Assembly: GCF_036711975.1 (NCBI RefSeq)
Contig: NC_091967.1
Location: forward strand, 27,776,001-27,840,000
Source: Onthophagus taurus
Taxonomy: Eukaryota; Arthropoda; Insecta; Coleoptera; Scarabaeidae
Reading direction: 5' to 3'
DNA length: 64,000 nucleotides
The notes under the pieces are model-generated. The model saw only the letters and a program-made list of their open reading frames with translations, ran no database searches and was not told where the DNA came from. Of this stretch, positions 1-11,421 are shown one piece after another; position 1 is the first letter of the stretch, and the number at the start of each line of letters is the position of its first letter. A program made the translations under genes and the position numbers.

Positions 1-232
1 CACTTCCCTTGTAAGTGGACGTCAGGATACTTAACTTTTTGTAATTCCTCTCGATAGAAACCACCCATAATTTTTTCATTGGATGCATCTCTGAGCAGAT
101 ATGTTGTCGGGAAAGTATTTTGAACAGAATGTATTGTAAACACTTTGTTAGACCAATTGGGGATGTAGTTTTTGGTAAAGGCGTGTCAATGCCTGCTCAC
201 TCGGACATGATCACCGACACTAAATTTTTTAG
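1..232 (-). pseudogene. Polinton-type integrase, C-terminal fragment (P0)
   Basis: The minus strand reads as the tail of a Polinton/Maverick integrase: a stretch containing PNWSNKVF, TYLLRD, GGFYREELQ and YPDVHL aligns by eye with the integrase at 21,760-22,683 of this window (PNWSNEVF, TYLLQD, GAFYTEELQ, YPDIQL). A TGA stop interrupts the frame just upstream of the PNWSN segment (after VRVSRH), and the catalytic core is absent. The fragment runs off the left edge, so more of the element may lie outside. It lies within 400 bp of an errantivirus leader, echoing the other Polinton/errantivirus associations here. Confidence 0.75.
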
Positions 233-637
233 TATAAGGATCGGCGACCTTTATGTCGCCGAATTATAACAGTTTTTAACAAAGCTGGAGCGAGCTTTCT
301 TTTCGCAAATCAAAGACCGATTTTTAAAAAGAACTTATTTATGTTACTTTAACAGATTCTTTGTTTCTTTGTTTGAACTCTGGGCAATATCGTCCTCTGG
401 TTCGGGTTGGTACGTATTGGGAATAAGACCCTCACGTAGTTGGGGTGGTTCGAGCTTCGGAATAAGATCCTTACTCTGGGTTTTTGACTTCAGGAATGTT
501 GGCCCTCAGCCTTGGGTTCTTCTTGTGTAAGGGTGTTGTCCGTTTTCTTGTAGGATCGTTGCAATAAAGAATTGAAATTCACCAGCGTTTATAAATATTT
601 TCTTCGAGTAGTATAAGTCCATATACTGTTAGCACTT
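233..637 (-). other. Probable errantivirus 3 leader with repeated LTR piece
   Basis: No open gene is visible. On the minus strand this follows the primer-binding site at 638-655 and looks like a retroelement 5' leader. A segment of about 55 bp at 297-352 (cgcaaatcaaagaccgattt and following) recurs at 657-712 inside the LTR, so a partial LTR copy seems to lie in the leader. A small hairpin GGCGAC...GTCGCC lies at 242-259. Confidence 0.4.
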
Positions 638-655
638 ATCCTACTGACTGCGCCG
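638..655 (-). promoter_or_regulatory. Primer-binding site of errantivirus 3
   Basis: The minus strand reads GGCGCAGTCAGTAGGAT directly after the LTR end. The same 17-mer occurs next to the errantivirus 1 LTR at 19,092, and a near copy at 50,945-50,962. Known family: the serine-tRNA-type primer site of several insect errantiviruses. Confidence 0.7.
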
Positions 656-854
656 GTTTTCTTTTCGCAAATGAAAGACCGATTTTTAAAAAGGAACTTA
701 TTTATTTTATATTAACAGACAAATATTGACTCTAATACAACAATTGAAGAACTTAAATTAAATTAACGTATGCAACGCTTTACATACCTTTTCTATTCGC
801 AAACGGCAGATTCAGCATATTTATATAAGACGCACTGGATGGGAAGCCGTAACT
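655..854 (-). repeat. LTR of errantivirus 3 (minus orientation)
   Basis: The 200-bp block begins on the minus strand with AGTTACGG, has a TATA-like TATATAAATA and an AATAAA-type signal, and ends at the primer-binding site. The length and AGTTA start match the other two errantivirus LTRs here (about 209 and 250 bp). Its outer end abuts satellite-like sequence. No partner LTR is in the window, so this is a single end of a broken element. Confidence 0.6.
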
Positions 855-1100
855 CGCGCTCAAATATGACATTTACCATATAGAAATTTCAAACATGGCT
901 ATGACTCAAAATGTCGTATAACGTCAACAAATCACATTTTGGACACAATTTGTTTTTTAACTCTCTCGCGCTCCAATATAACATTTACCATATAGAAATT
1001 TCAAACATGGCTCAAAACGTCGTATACGTCAAAAAATCACATTTTGGGCCCATTTTGTTTTTTAGCTCTAACGCGCTTCAATATAATATTTGTTCAATCC
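855..1100 (-). repeat. Decayed satellite monomers, inverted
   Basis: About two units of roughly 105-110 bp. Read on the minus strand they match the big array at the right end: CAAAATG..CCCAAAA, a GACGTTTTGAGCCATGTTTG-like core and TGGTAAATGT. They resemble the array's left-end subfamily (GGTAAATG, ACGACGTTTTGAG) more than the main one. A stretch of about 45 bp present in array monomers is missing. The open frame across this stretch is a satellite artefact. Confidence 0.7.
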
Positions 1101-2787
1101 TACCTTCGAAATTGTCAGTTTCTAGCTTGGATACGAGTGTTGAAAGTTGTTATTTGTATTCACTCTGCCGACTTTCATAGAAACGAGTGAGTGAAAATTT
1201 TTTTCAACCAGTGTTAGTTAGTTAAATATAAGACTTTTAAAGGAACAACTCTTTGTTTAAACGTAACGGCTGTTAACTAAAATACGGTGGACAGCCACGT
1301 GGAAAGTTAATTAAGTATTTCACTTCTATAAAGTATTAATTTTAATCAATTTATTAATTTTATGCATAATGATGACAATTATCAATTTGACACAAATGGT
1401 TGTTTATATATATTATATCAATTAAGAGCATGACAATTAATGACAATGTCAAAAACTGCAGTCGTCGCCGACATGTCGACATGAAATTACTCAGGAATTA
1501 TCGAATTTTAAGACGGGTTTTCTCTAAATAGTAGGATTGAATAAAACGCTATACAGCACACGTGAGAATAAATAACTTTCTTGTTTAATTTCTTGTGAAC
1601 ATTTTCAGAACGCTTTGTTTATTTCTCCCGAATATCTGAATCTCAAAACAAAAAGTCGTAATAAAGTACTATTAACGAAAATAATAAATAATGGGTTTTA
1701 TCAAAGTAGGCTGATGAAAATTTGCATATGGCCATAACTTTTCATTATGAGTAAATTTTTTTAGTAACATTTTACCATACTGTAAACAGAAAAGGTACTT
1801 TACCTGACACACAAGAAGTTTTAGCTTCAGTATCAACACTCACTTGTTTTTTAAAATTTTAAAATATGTCCAAAATTAGTCTTTAAGCAAGCAGGCCTGA
1901 ACCCCAAAAGATGACAGCTAATATCGAAAAAAATTTACATTTTATAAGAGTCGTTTCACCTATCCGGGGACACACTGTTGTTGCGAGGTGTTAAAAATTA
2001 AACCCAACTCTGTCGTTTTATTTAATTTATTCCCAATTATAATTGCTACAAAGGTGTTGACATTTCGGTGGTAACTTATGATCTGAATTTCTTTTTCGTT
2101 GATTCCCAGTTCATCGAAGTTCGCACCTAGATCGTACGATTTTCTTAACCAATCACATTAAAGAATTGAACGATTATTTATTGATTTTGCAAAAAAAAGT
2201 AGAACTGGGAGTCAGCGATTCACGTGAGCACATATGTCGAAATCTAAACAACGAATTTAATATTTATTTTTTAAAATAACACAAATAAAATAACTAAAAG
2301 AATAAAATATGTATATATATACTTATATTATATAGGAGGTAAAGCAGGGCTTTACAACACTGTATACACATACAAAAATATAAGAAACTTCTTACTTGCT
2401 TATATTTTAAATACTTATTGGAACCGGTTTCGACACAAATCTATATATATATATTGCTAGGTAATTTTTCAAAATTTTTAATAACGATAATATAAAGTAG
2501 CGCGCACTCAAAAACAATGACACTCGTATTAAAAACACTTTATTACGCAAGACGCAATTATTAGAACAGCAATTGACACGGGGTCCGAACCAAGAATGTA
2601 TCTTTTCGGAAACCGATAGCGGTTCAAGTGTCGAGGGGCCTTAAGTAAACAAATACCAGGTACACGCTCATTCCCTCTAGACATAAACAGAATGAGCGGG
2701 TACAGTCTGTTTCATAGAAATATCAAATTAAATAACAATTCTTAACAATCTTTAAATTAAAACGCCTAATTGCTAACAATATATATA
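1101..2787. other. AT-rich non-coding stretch
   Basis: I see no gene. Two details: a mariner-end-like TCCGGGGACACACTG at about 1,964-1,978, resembling the TIR of the element at 2,788, and an imperfect 13-bp inverted repeat (cccagttc near 2,105, gaactggg near 2,204). Confidence 0.4.
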
Positions 2788-3189
2788 CAGTATGTCCCCG
2801 GATGGAGTTACAAAGAGAAAAAAAATTTTTGTTACTGATTTTTCAAATTTATCTCAGCGTAAATAATGCGTCGGATATGTTCAAACTACTAAATCGCATG
2901 CAGTTTATACTCTAACTATAAAAGTTAACTAATTATTCCAATTTTTATGTAAATATTGGATTTTTTTCTAAATTGAAAATTGAAATTGAAGTTCACGTGT
3001 AACCATAGAAACCATAAAACTTACAACTTATGTTAGTGAGATCAAGTCTTTTCATGCGATGTTAACCGTGAAAGGGAGACTTTATTTAGTACTGTACTAT
3101 GGTACTAGTGAATCATGTTTTCGTTATAGTCATTAGTATAGTCGTTATAGTTATACAAAAATTTTAGCAAAAATATCCGGTCACAAGAA

Positions 3190-3718
3190 TATCTCATGTG
3201 GGGCCCGCAAACTGATGAAAAAAGAATTTGGAAACGGGTTTTGTATTATCCATAAAGAGGCAGACAAAGAGACTAAATGAGGAAGACGCTGCTTTTCAGA
3301 TAGCTTTTCAACAAATGACATTGTTTCTTCCCAGCATTGTCGTTATTGGAGCGATGTAAATCCAATTGCCCTTAAATTTTATACGGTCAATGTACTTTCA
3401 GCAAGACAGTTGTCCAGCTTACCATTCACACATTGTGCCAAATGGTTAAATTAACAATTTCGTCAAAAATGGATTGAATTGAATGGTCCTAGTTGATGGC
3501 CAGCACGTTGTCCTGATCTTACAATTATGGATTTTTATTTTTGGGGGCGATTGAAACAAATTGTTTACAGTGAACCACAAGATGATGCAGAACTATTAAA
3601 ACTAAGAATAATTAAAGCGATAGAATCTCTACCACTGGCGGAAATTCGTACTTCTTATAAAGAATTTAGAACTCGTCTTCAAATGTGTGCCGAATTGGGA
3701 GGGAATTTGTTTGAATGA
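3190..3718 (+). pseudogene. Mariner transposase remnant
   Basis: In broken frames the translation shows the C-terminal half of a mariner transposase: FQQDSCPAYHSHIV (second catalytic Asp region), then WPARCPDLT and MDFYFWGRLK around the third acidic position, then a 63-residue open tail. Frameshifts and at least one TGA stop just before WPARC break it. The first catalytic Asp region is not readable. It lies inside the TIR element at 2,788-5,670 and is its own transposase, long inactive. Confidence 0.75.
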
Positions 3719-4254
3719 GGATTTATTCACTTACAAATAAATAATATTTATTACTTACATAGTGGTTTTTACATAAAAAAATTACATTTAAAATAATTTT
3801 ATTCAATTAGCCATATTTTAATTTGATTTGTCCGTATAGTTTTCACTAATATAAGTTGTAACTTTTATTTTATTGGTTTCTATGGTTATTTATCGTAAAT
3901 TGAACTTGAAAAATTTTTAATTTAGGAAAAGTATAATTTTTACATAAAAATGGGAATAATTAGTGAACTTCTATAGTTAGAATATAAAGTTCGTGCGATT
4001 TAGGTCCGCTTTTACCACCTCTAGTTAAACTGGTCGTTAGTCTAACTATCGGATAACGTTTATCTATTAGTTAACTACGAAACGACTTTTACCATTTCGA
4101 TCTAACTAATGGATAGGCTATCTAGTAGTTAACGTCAAAATCTAGGGGAATATTATAATGACTGTTGGTGACTACGTGTAAGAGAGGTATTACAGGTTTC
4201 TATGTCCTTTGTCCGTCGGTAATGGTCGGTAATTCGTGGGTAATTCTCATAAAC

Positions 4255-4744
4255 ATGTCAGTTCTGTTAGTGGCAATTAACGATCACGAAAAAACAAAAA
4301 CCGCAAATCAGGCCGAAAAGCGTATTCGGGGGGCAAATTTTAAACCTGAAGAAATAACACTTTTACTTGACTTGGTGGCGGATCATAAAAATGTCCTCGA
4401 AAATAAAAATAGCCACGTTAGTACGTGAAAAATAACGTTTCGGTTTTGCAAACAACAAGGAAAAGTAAAAGTACAATCAAAATATTAGCTGATACTAACT
4501 AACCTACTATGTATTTATAAAAAATTGATCTGCTTTATATGGTATAGTGTCCAATAAAGCTGTTCACGATACCTATAATGAGTTATTAAAGAAAAGATTA
4601 GAGTTAACAACATTAATGTTAGAAAATGAGAAGGAAAGAGATGGAAGTGATAAAATTGAAAAAAAAAGTGGAGATAAAAAAATTAAGAAAAGAAAAAGAC
4701 AGTTCTATCTATTTTTTAAATACTTGTTGACGATATTTAAATAA
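4255..4744 (+). pseudogene. Myb/SANT-like DNA-binding protein remnant
   Basis: The first open stretch (4,255-4,428) contains FKPEEITLLLDLVADHKNVL, which has the look of the first helix of the insect MADF/Myb-SANT-like proteins that accompany PIF/Harbinger transposases. After stops, a second stretch (4,547-4,744) encodes a charged, probably coiled-coil tail rich in Lys and Glu (ELLKKRLELTTLMLENEKER). The middle of the SANT domain is lost, so the gene is broken. The family call rests on one helix plus context. Confidence 0.5.
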
Positions 4745-5074
4745 TAATAATGTACATATTTATTGTAAATAACGTTTTTCTTATTATTATTTGTTATAAT
4801 TATAAAGTTTATTTTTATAAGTTCCGAAAATAATTGATAACTACTAATCTTCTATTATTGACCTAAAGCTAATGATTCGCTAATTCCACAAAAGTCAGCT
4901 ACATCCAATAACATGTTGCCTGTATCAAAAAAATCTTAAAGTAAGCAACAATCTATTTGAAACAGGGATTGCAGAATATCTAAAAAAAAATAATTATTAA
5001 TTCTTCTACTGATAAAAACTAGGTGCTATACATAATATATATAATACTTCCTCGTTCGTGGTTTGATGTCATTA

Positions 5075-5263
5075 TCAATTTGTGCTAAAATGTGGTGAAA
5101 ACACACATTCCTTTGATAATCGAAATCTTTTAATAAATTCATCAGTTTGATGGCGGACGTGGTCTATTCTGTCTTTTATTACGCGTCCACCCCGAAAGGG
5201 AAATAGATAATTAATTTTCTCCAAGATTTCTTGCTCATCAATTTCAAACCTTTCGAAATCCAT
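5075..5263 (-). pseudogene. PIF/Harbinger transposase, N-terminal fragment
   Basis: A 62-residue open frame contains KDRIDHVRHQTDEFIKRFRLSKECV. The F-x-KRFRLSK segment is typical of the N-terminal region preceding the DDE nuclease of Harbinger transposases. The DDE nuclease itself is absent, so the nested element was non-autonomous or was internally deleted. Confidence 0.6.
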
Positions 5264-5670
5264 GATTTTTTATTCTATCGCTGTGTAACACTGTTATAAC
5301 ACGACAATAACACCGTTTTAATCACTATTATGGAGTTTTGAGCGAACGTAAGCGTTTATTATGATTTTAGGTTAGATTTATGTTACGCCATCTAGTTAAA
5401 AATACCTTCAACCAAGTTTATCAATGAGGTAAATATTTAACCCGACCCCCAAACCGATAATTTCGGATAGACCGAAAATAACTATTAGTTAGCGCTATCA
5501 ACAAGGTAAATATGGTGGTAAAAGCCGATTTTTGCGCTAACCATTAGTTAAAGTTAACAACCATTGTAACTAGAGGTGGTAAAAGTGCTATTTATGCTGA
5601 GGTAAGTTTGAAAAATCAGTAATACATTTTTTTTCCTCTTTGTAACTTGGGGACATCCGGGGACATACTG

Positions 5671-6539
5671 TACATATAACTTACGTATATACTTACGGAT
5701 ATAACTTACATCATAAATGAAGAAAATGTTAACGTTAATGTTTTGGAGTCGTATATGTCATAAGCGGAAACACGCATTGATTGAAAGCCTTTGTTTTCAA
5801 ATATAGAGGGTTTGTCAGGTTTTTGTAGCAGGACTTTCACAGCCGATAGATCTTTAAAAATTAACACAAAAACTTCATATAAACATAGGCGACACACGCT
5901 TTTTTGGAAGATACAGGATTTCTTCAAAAGCAATAAAATGACTCCTCTAGAAACCTTCGTGGGCTCATGCACAACAACTTTGCTAAATATCATCACGTGA
6001 TCAAATGCATAGTTTACGATTCTGTAAAGGACATACAGACAAACATTCATTTTTAAATATATAGATTACACGTGTATTTCAACCGATTCTTTTCAAATTT
6101 GGTATACGGAGGATTTTTGGCATGAAAAAACGATTATGGAGTCCGTTTTACTATAGCCGGCACTCTGTAACGTATTCTCTTTACGGATTAAAATAACAAT
6201 AACTTTTCTGACAGTATACTTTTTGGCTTTTTGAATAAAAAATCTTATTCTCGGTACTTTTTTAAGCAAAAAGGGTACTCTTATCAAAATGCGCTAAAGT
6301 TTATCGTTTTCAAGATAATCCGGTTTTTATTATTCGATACAGACCAATGTTTTTAGAGGATAGTTAAAGATAGTTAAAATAATGTGTGCCATGGAAACAA
6401 AGTAGGTAAATTAACTAATGTTTTAGTTTATTAATATTTTTTAATCTAAATGTTAAAATAAAGAAATTGTTGAAAATGTAGAAAATTTTGCTTGCATAAT
6501 TCTAACCGACGAATTACTGATCGAGTAAGGGTATTTAAG
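5671..6539. other. Repetitive-looking non-coding stretch
   Basis: No recognised gene. A 114-codon minus-strand frame (5,706-6,050) overlaps a 69-codon plus-strand frame; neither shows a known domain. Phrases such as tttggtatacgg near 6,100 look like the non-coding tail of a dispersed element, but I cannot assign it. Confidence 0.3.
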
Positions 6540-7260
6540 AACGGCCTTATGTCATTCAAGCATTCCTAATCCTATTAAACGTTCATCCCTTGTAGGAACA
6601 GGTGTCTCATACAATTTTCCTCTCAAAAATACCTCCACACAAAAAAGTCTAAAGAATTAAGATCTGCAGATCGTGGGGGCATGTGTCTGGCCCACCACGA
6701 CCAATCCATCTTGCAAGAAAATGTTTGTCTAGCCAATTTCTTACCACCCTACCGTGATAAGCTGCACAATCATCAAGTTGAAACCAGGCCTGTCTTCTTA
6801 AAGCTAAATCAATGTTATCCCACATGCATGGTCAGCTACCAAAAATTACACGAACGCCGCAGCGGTTAGTTGTGGTGGTAAAAAGTATAGCCCGAAAAGA
6901 TAATTATTATAAACACCTACCCAGTGTTGACACTAAATTCATGTTGGGAATTTCGTGGCCGAATTGCGTAGGGATACCAAAACATGTAAACTGTGAAAGT
7001 TACAATCCCACATCTTGTGAAACACGATTCATCGTTCCACATTACATTATTTAAAAAATCTCTATTGTTGGCTGATGCTTTAGTAATCCACCGATAACAC
7101 GTTACACGCCGTTCTTCATCGTCTGGTTGCAATCCTTGCAAGGGTTGTAAATGATAAGCACGTCTATGATCATGTTTTAAAAGGCAATAAACACGCGCCC
7201 TAGAAATTCATAAGGTATTCGAAACTCTTCTAACACTCGTACTCGGGTCTGTGTCGAACT
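6540..7260 (-). pseudogene. Second mariner-family transposase remnant
   Basis: On the minus strand, in two or three frames: LQPDDEERRVTCYRW, then VMWNDESCFTRCGIVTFT around the first catalytic Asp, RPRNSQHEFSVN, then WFQLDDCAAYHG around the second Asp and RWIGRGGPDTCPHDLQ near the third acidic residue. The order matches a mariner-type DDE transposase. Stops and frameshifts are frequent. No paired TIR was found, and its sequence differs from the transposase at 3,190, so it is a separate family. Confidence 0.75.
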
Positions 7261-7559
7261 CACGCAAAATTCTTCTTCTAAAGTTTCTTTGCAGTTTAAC
7301 ATTTTCATTATTACAATCTACCCGTCATTATTTAGACCTTTTTCAACTATTTATTATTATGCACTTTCACAAACACAGAAGGATGCGGATGTCTTCTATT
7401 TCGGATATCTTCTCCTATACTCTAGGGCTACTTCTGCTGAATTTCCGTTTGCAAACCCATAAGTGAATATCTGCTAACTCTTGGTTGGGAAAAATAAACG
7501 GCATTTTATAAAGTTTTTATGCAGCAAACTCTCTTTAGGCTGTCCATGCGAGTGTGATC

Positions 7560-7880
7560 CTTCTGTTTATATCGCTTGTTTGATTATCTATATAATTAAT
7601 ATTTAGCTCGACTCTTGCACACACCTCCTGTAAGTCGTTCACCATTAATTTCATCTCTCTAAGGCTATCTAAAATAAGAACTATATCGTCCACGTAGCGT
7701 AAATTATTTAGGTATTTGCCATCAATGTTTATGCCTTCTTGGGTTCAATCCAGTTCTTTAAATACATTCTGCAGGACTGTGATGAACAATTTGGGTTCAA
7801 CATTGTATCTACTTGTTTTACTCTCTTCAGTACTTTTATGCAATTTTACCGTCATTGTAGCCTTCTTCGACTCTGCATTC
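7560..7880 (-). pseudogene. RTE-like non-LTR reverse transcriptase fragment
   Basis: The minus strand gives, with frameshifts, LFITVLQNVFKELD, GINIDGKYLNNLRYVDDIVLI and SLREMKLMVNDLQEV. RYVDD is the catalytic YxDD box of reverse transcriptase, and the surrounding NLR(Y/F)xDDI pattern is that of RTE-clade elements. Only the palm region is recognisable; the endonuclease and 3' tail were not found. Confidence 0.7.
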
Positions 7881-8214
7881 TTGAAGTGCTTCTTGCAAAA
7901 CTGCCATTTACTCAATTTAAATTAAATTTTTTAAATACCTGTAAATACCCATCTTTGGTAAATACCCCCGGGTATACAGGCGTCCCGTATCTTCCGCATC
8001 AGAGCATTATACGGTTGAAGGATGCATTATTCTGAAGCGATTTTTCTAATAAATTTTTTTCGAAATGTTTATAATAACCGCACGGGAACAGGTTGTAGAC
8101 AGGTTGTATTAGTGCAGCCACATAGCGGCTGCTACGCCACCATCTAGAATTAACAAAATAAATTCAAATAAGTTGTGAAGAAATACAATTAAGTAAAGCA
8201 TATTTAGAACTCAC
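7881..8214. other. No gene seen
   Basis: Low-complexity and AT-rich sequence without a supported feature. Confidence 0.3.
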
Positions 8215-8385
8215 CTTCATCATCATCGGTACCCATTTCTCGTAATTGATTTACGATGTTGCATATTATGCCTTTTTCTTTGACATGATTTTTGTCACTT
8301 AGGAATGCATAATTATCTCCTCACATTGCTTCCAATTCATTAACAAACTATCGTGATTAGTATCAAACCCTGCCGTAAAGTCCAT
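8215..8385 (-). pseudogene. Unrecognised coding-like fragment with a splice donor
   Basis: The minus strand opens with ATG and reads MDFTAGFDTNHDSLLMNWKQ, continues after a one-base frame change as KNHVKEKGIICNIVNQLREM and ends at an acidic run followed by a consensus donor (GAAG/GTGAGT). The acidic tail plus donor suggests a first exon, but the frameshift points to decay. I do not recognise the family. Confidence 0.3.
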
Positions 8386-8550
8386 GTTAATCTGTAAAAT
8401 AACATGTTGTAATCTTTTCTGGTATAATTACGAAAGAGATACTGTTTATACCAAACGAAACCCATATGGCCTTTTATAAAATGGCCATTTTTCAAGTAAT
8501 TCTGATGTTGAGGTTACCGTTTTAAGGTCTGTAAACCTTAACTGTCTGCA

Positions 8551-8814
8551 GGCTTTCCAAGCATGGCCAAAATCTTCGGAAGAGAGATTATCATATGTTA
8601 ATGATCAAATCATTATTATCAACAACTTAAAATACCTACCAAAAGTTATTATCATCAATGCACCTCAATTTAAGTATCCTACTAAAATATTAATAGACAT
8701 GTTAAAAAAAACAAGCAAAGTTGAGCACTTTGAAGAACAAAACTTATTTTATAAAAATTATCTCAAGTCAAATATAAATCTACAACAATTTAATAGTTTT
8801 TGTAACAGGTAAAA
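8551..8814 (+). other. Unrecognised open stretch after an acceptor-like CAG
   Basis: After ctgtctgcag the frame stays open for about 87 codons to a TAA and has a non-random composition (INNLKYLPKVIIINAPQFKY, then KKTSKVEHFEEQNLFYKNYL). It could be the last exon of a small gene or a transposon fragment. No domain is recognised and no start is present. Confidence 0.25.
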
Positions 8815-9269
8815 CAAAACAGTATTTTGCTTACCAAATTGCACAATTCACTAAATTCACTTCACCCAGAAGTTTCGTTACGCGAAGGAACACGTGATAT
8901 AAGCGAATGAGCTAGCACAGAATAAAGATACGATTTTTGGAAATAAGCAGAAACGGGTAGAAACAAGTAAACAAGGTTCGTAAAGGACGAATTGTAAATC
9001 ATAACTTATTGGATTCGTTCAGTTTTTTTAATGTTTAATACGTTCCGATAATCAATATTACGTTAATTTTACGAACTTGGCGCTCTTATATAATCTTGTT
9101 ATTGGCACAACAAATTATTTCGACATTATAATGAATAAAATACGTCTCCCTAATAAAATAATTTGTTGAGACAATGATCATTTGTACATTAATATCAATA
9201 AATCGGATTCGTAATGTTAGTAATTATGGTTATCAATTTTTTTTTCGATGTGTACATTAAGGTGATGTA

Positions 9270-10592
9270 CAGGGTGGTTCAAATTCGATGTCCGAATAGG
9301 CTAACTCGGAAACTATAAGAGTTAGAAAAAAAGTAGCTTACATGTTATGATCTCGTTTTTCGAGAAACTGCTAATGCCGAAAACCTCATAGCGCTATCGT
9401 CTTTTGTTTTTCTCCTAGAGACCAAAATTGAAAATATCGTAAAACCAATAAGTGCAATTATCTTGGTTGTTATTATAGGTGGAGTATTATAACTACGACA
9501 TTATATGGACACTTTTTTACAGAGAATTTCATGACAGTCAAAAAAAAGTTTTCGGTTTTAGATTTTGAGATATCATGAGAATTTTCGTTTTTTTAAATGG
9601 AAACAACCACTGATTATTCGCTTATTAAATTCTTTATTTTTTTCTGATTACAAAAATATAGGGTTCGACAGGTCTATTTCTTATTGTTTTAGAATAAAGC
9701 TAAAAATAAACTTTTTTTATAAAATTTCCATCTAGTGTTGTCGAGGAAATTAAATTTACAGTTTCCTATAAGTTACGGGGCGGTAGGTAAAATCTAAAAA
9801 GTTAACAATTAAATACGAAGATAACTTTTGGTATTTAAAAACAAATAATTTTTTAATATGTAACATTCTAACATGTCAAACTTTTCAAAATTTTCGTAAT
9901 TGATCTTAAAAACAGGATTTTTAAAGTGACACTTCAGAAAATTTTTGTTGCTGAAAATGTTGCTATGTTTATTTGAATTAAAAAAAACATATGAGCGCCA
10001 TCTATCGATAATTTATTGTCATTTAAAAATAATATTAAATCGTAATAAAAAATGTGAAATAATGCAATCTATTCCAACTTTTGTGTAAAACATATATAAA
10101 TTAAACAGTTCAACAAATATATTTGTTTCAAATATCAGAAATATGCTTTTCTAATTTTTAGTTACAGAAACGTAATTTACAGAAAACTGTAAATTTAATT
10201 TCTTCGACGACACTAAAAGAAAAGTTTATTTTTAGTTTTATTCTAAAACAATAAGAAATAGTCCTGTCAAACCTATATTTTAGATAATATCTCAAAATCT
10301 AAAACCGACAAATTTTTTTTGACTACTTCATCAAATTCTCTGTAAAAAAGTGTCCGTATAATGTCTTAGTTATAATACTCCACCTATAATAATAACCAAG
10401 ATAATTACATTTGCGGGTTTTACGATATTTTCAATTTTGGCCTCTAGCGGAAAAACAAAAGACGATAGCGCTATGAGGTTTTCGGCATTAGCAGTTTCTC
10501 GAAAAACGAGATCATGACATGTTAGCTACTTTTCTTCTAACTCTTATAGTTTTCTAGTTAGCCTATTCGGACATCGAATTTGAACCACCCTG
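9270..10592. mobile_element. Foldback element with long terminal inverted repeats
   Basis: The ends CAGGGTGGTTCAAATTCG and CGAATTTGAACCACCCTG are flanked by TA (9,268-9,269 and 10,593-10,594). Inverted similarity extends more than 500 bp inward on each side: the tcatagcgctatcgtctttt block near 9,390 pairs with the block near 10,460, and the jointed ttattgttttagaataaa region near 9,685 pairs with 10,230. A short AT-rich centre carries no gene. TA duplication and the CAGGG start suggest mobilisation by a Tc1/mariner-type transposase. Confidence 0.8.
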
Positions 10593-11421
10593 TACTTGTT
10601 CATTGACCAATAAACGTATACATTAATACTACGAATTCGTGTTATTGATTTTAATTATCAGCATACAGAAAAGTTTCATTGATGTAATGATTGAATACTT
10701 CGCCCGAATTAAGAAGGTTGTTGCCAGCATAATTCTTATACATTAATTTCAACAAATCGAATTTGTAATATTGATAAATGCATTATAGAGTCACCAAGAA
10801 AAATCTATAACATTTTCATAATATCGATGAAACTTTCAATGTGACAATGAAGTTGCTATTAATAAACAGCGTTTATTAATAATACGTATAAAATTTCTTT
10901 CAGTGTCCTATATCCGGACAAAATAGCAGTCGGCGCGTGATAAAAATGAAACGCTACCATTTGTAGCACCAGTTTTATTTTAGCTTTACACGTTTTTCAT
11001 CGCATCAATGTCGAATCAAAAACAAACTACTGAATTTATCTATAACTTTTTAGCTCACATTAAAATCGTAATATACATTTTTCTCTTTGTTTCGAGGGAA
11101 ATTATTTCTGTGGTGATATTTCAAAGGGGGTGCAAAATATGGGCCCCAATCGCTCATATAAGCATATTTAAGAAAAAATGTGGTTCATATGCCTATATGT
11201 GGGGAACGGTTAGCTTGCTTTGAAACTCATGGCACGAAGCATTTCGGAATGGAAATGGTCGGAAACCAGACGCATTACGACGTTAATATATCTCACCAAA
11301 AATACTGGAATATCAGAACCCTCGTGTTTAAATGTACGGTATATAATAATTTATACTTATATTGTAACCCTAAGTATTAATGGATTACGATATAGCAACA
11401 ATTATTTACTGTTAGTCAATT
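10593..11421. other. 5' flank of the nucleotidase-like gene
   Basis: AT-rich with several overlapping short plus-strand frames (11,008-11,495) that lack domains and end in stops. Promoter elements could not be placed with confidence. A short upstream non-coding exon cannot be excluded. Confidence 0.3.

Larger units (their letters stand above)
4010..5584. mobile_element. PIF/Harbinger-like element nested in the mariner
   Basis: Inverted ends TTTTACCACCTCTAGTTA at the left and TAACTAGAGGTGGTAAAA at the right. Mariner TIR sequence resumes on both sides, so this is an insertion into the mariner right arm. It carries the two gene types known from PIF/Harbinger elements, a Myb/SANT-like protein and a transposase fragment. 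The 3-bp target duplication expected for the family is not clear because the flanks have decayed. Confidence 0.65.
2788..5670 (+). mobile_element. Mariner-like DNA transposon, dead, with a nested insert
   Basis: The left end CAGTATGTCCCCGGATG and the right end CATCCGGGGACATACTG are inverted repeats flanked by TA on both sides (2,786-2,787 and 5,671-5,672), the Tc1/mariner hallmark. The inverted similarity continues inward, interrupted on the right by a PIF/Harbinger insertion at 4,010-5,584. Removing that insert leaves about 1.3 kb, a normal mariner length. The left end recurs at 33,245-33,542, so this is a repeat family. Confidence 0.85.

Noticed and set aside
911..1180. 89-codon frame with internally repeated phrases
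   Set aside because: It spans the two satellite-like monomers and the repeat explains it.
5706..6050. 114-codon minus-strand frame
   Set aside because: No domain and a matching open frame on the other strand; probably part of a dispersed repeat.
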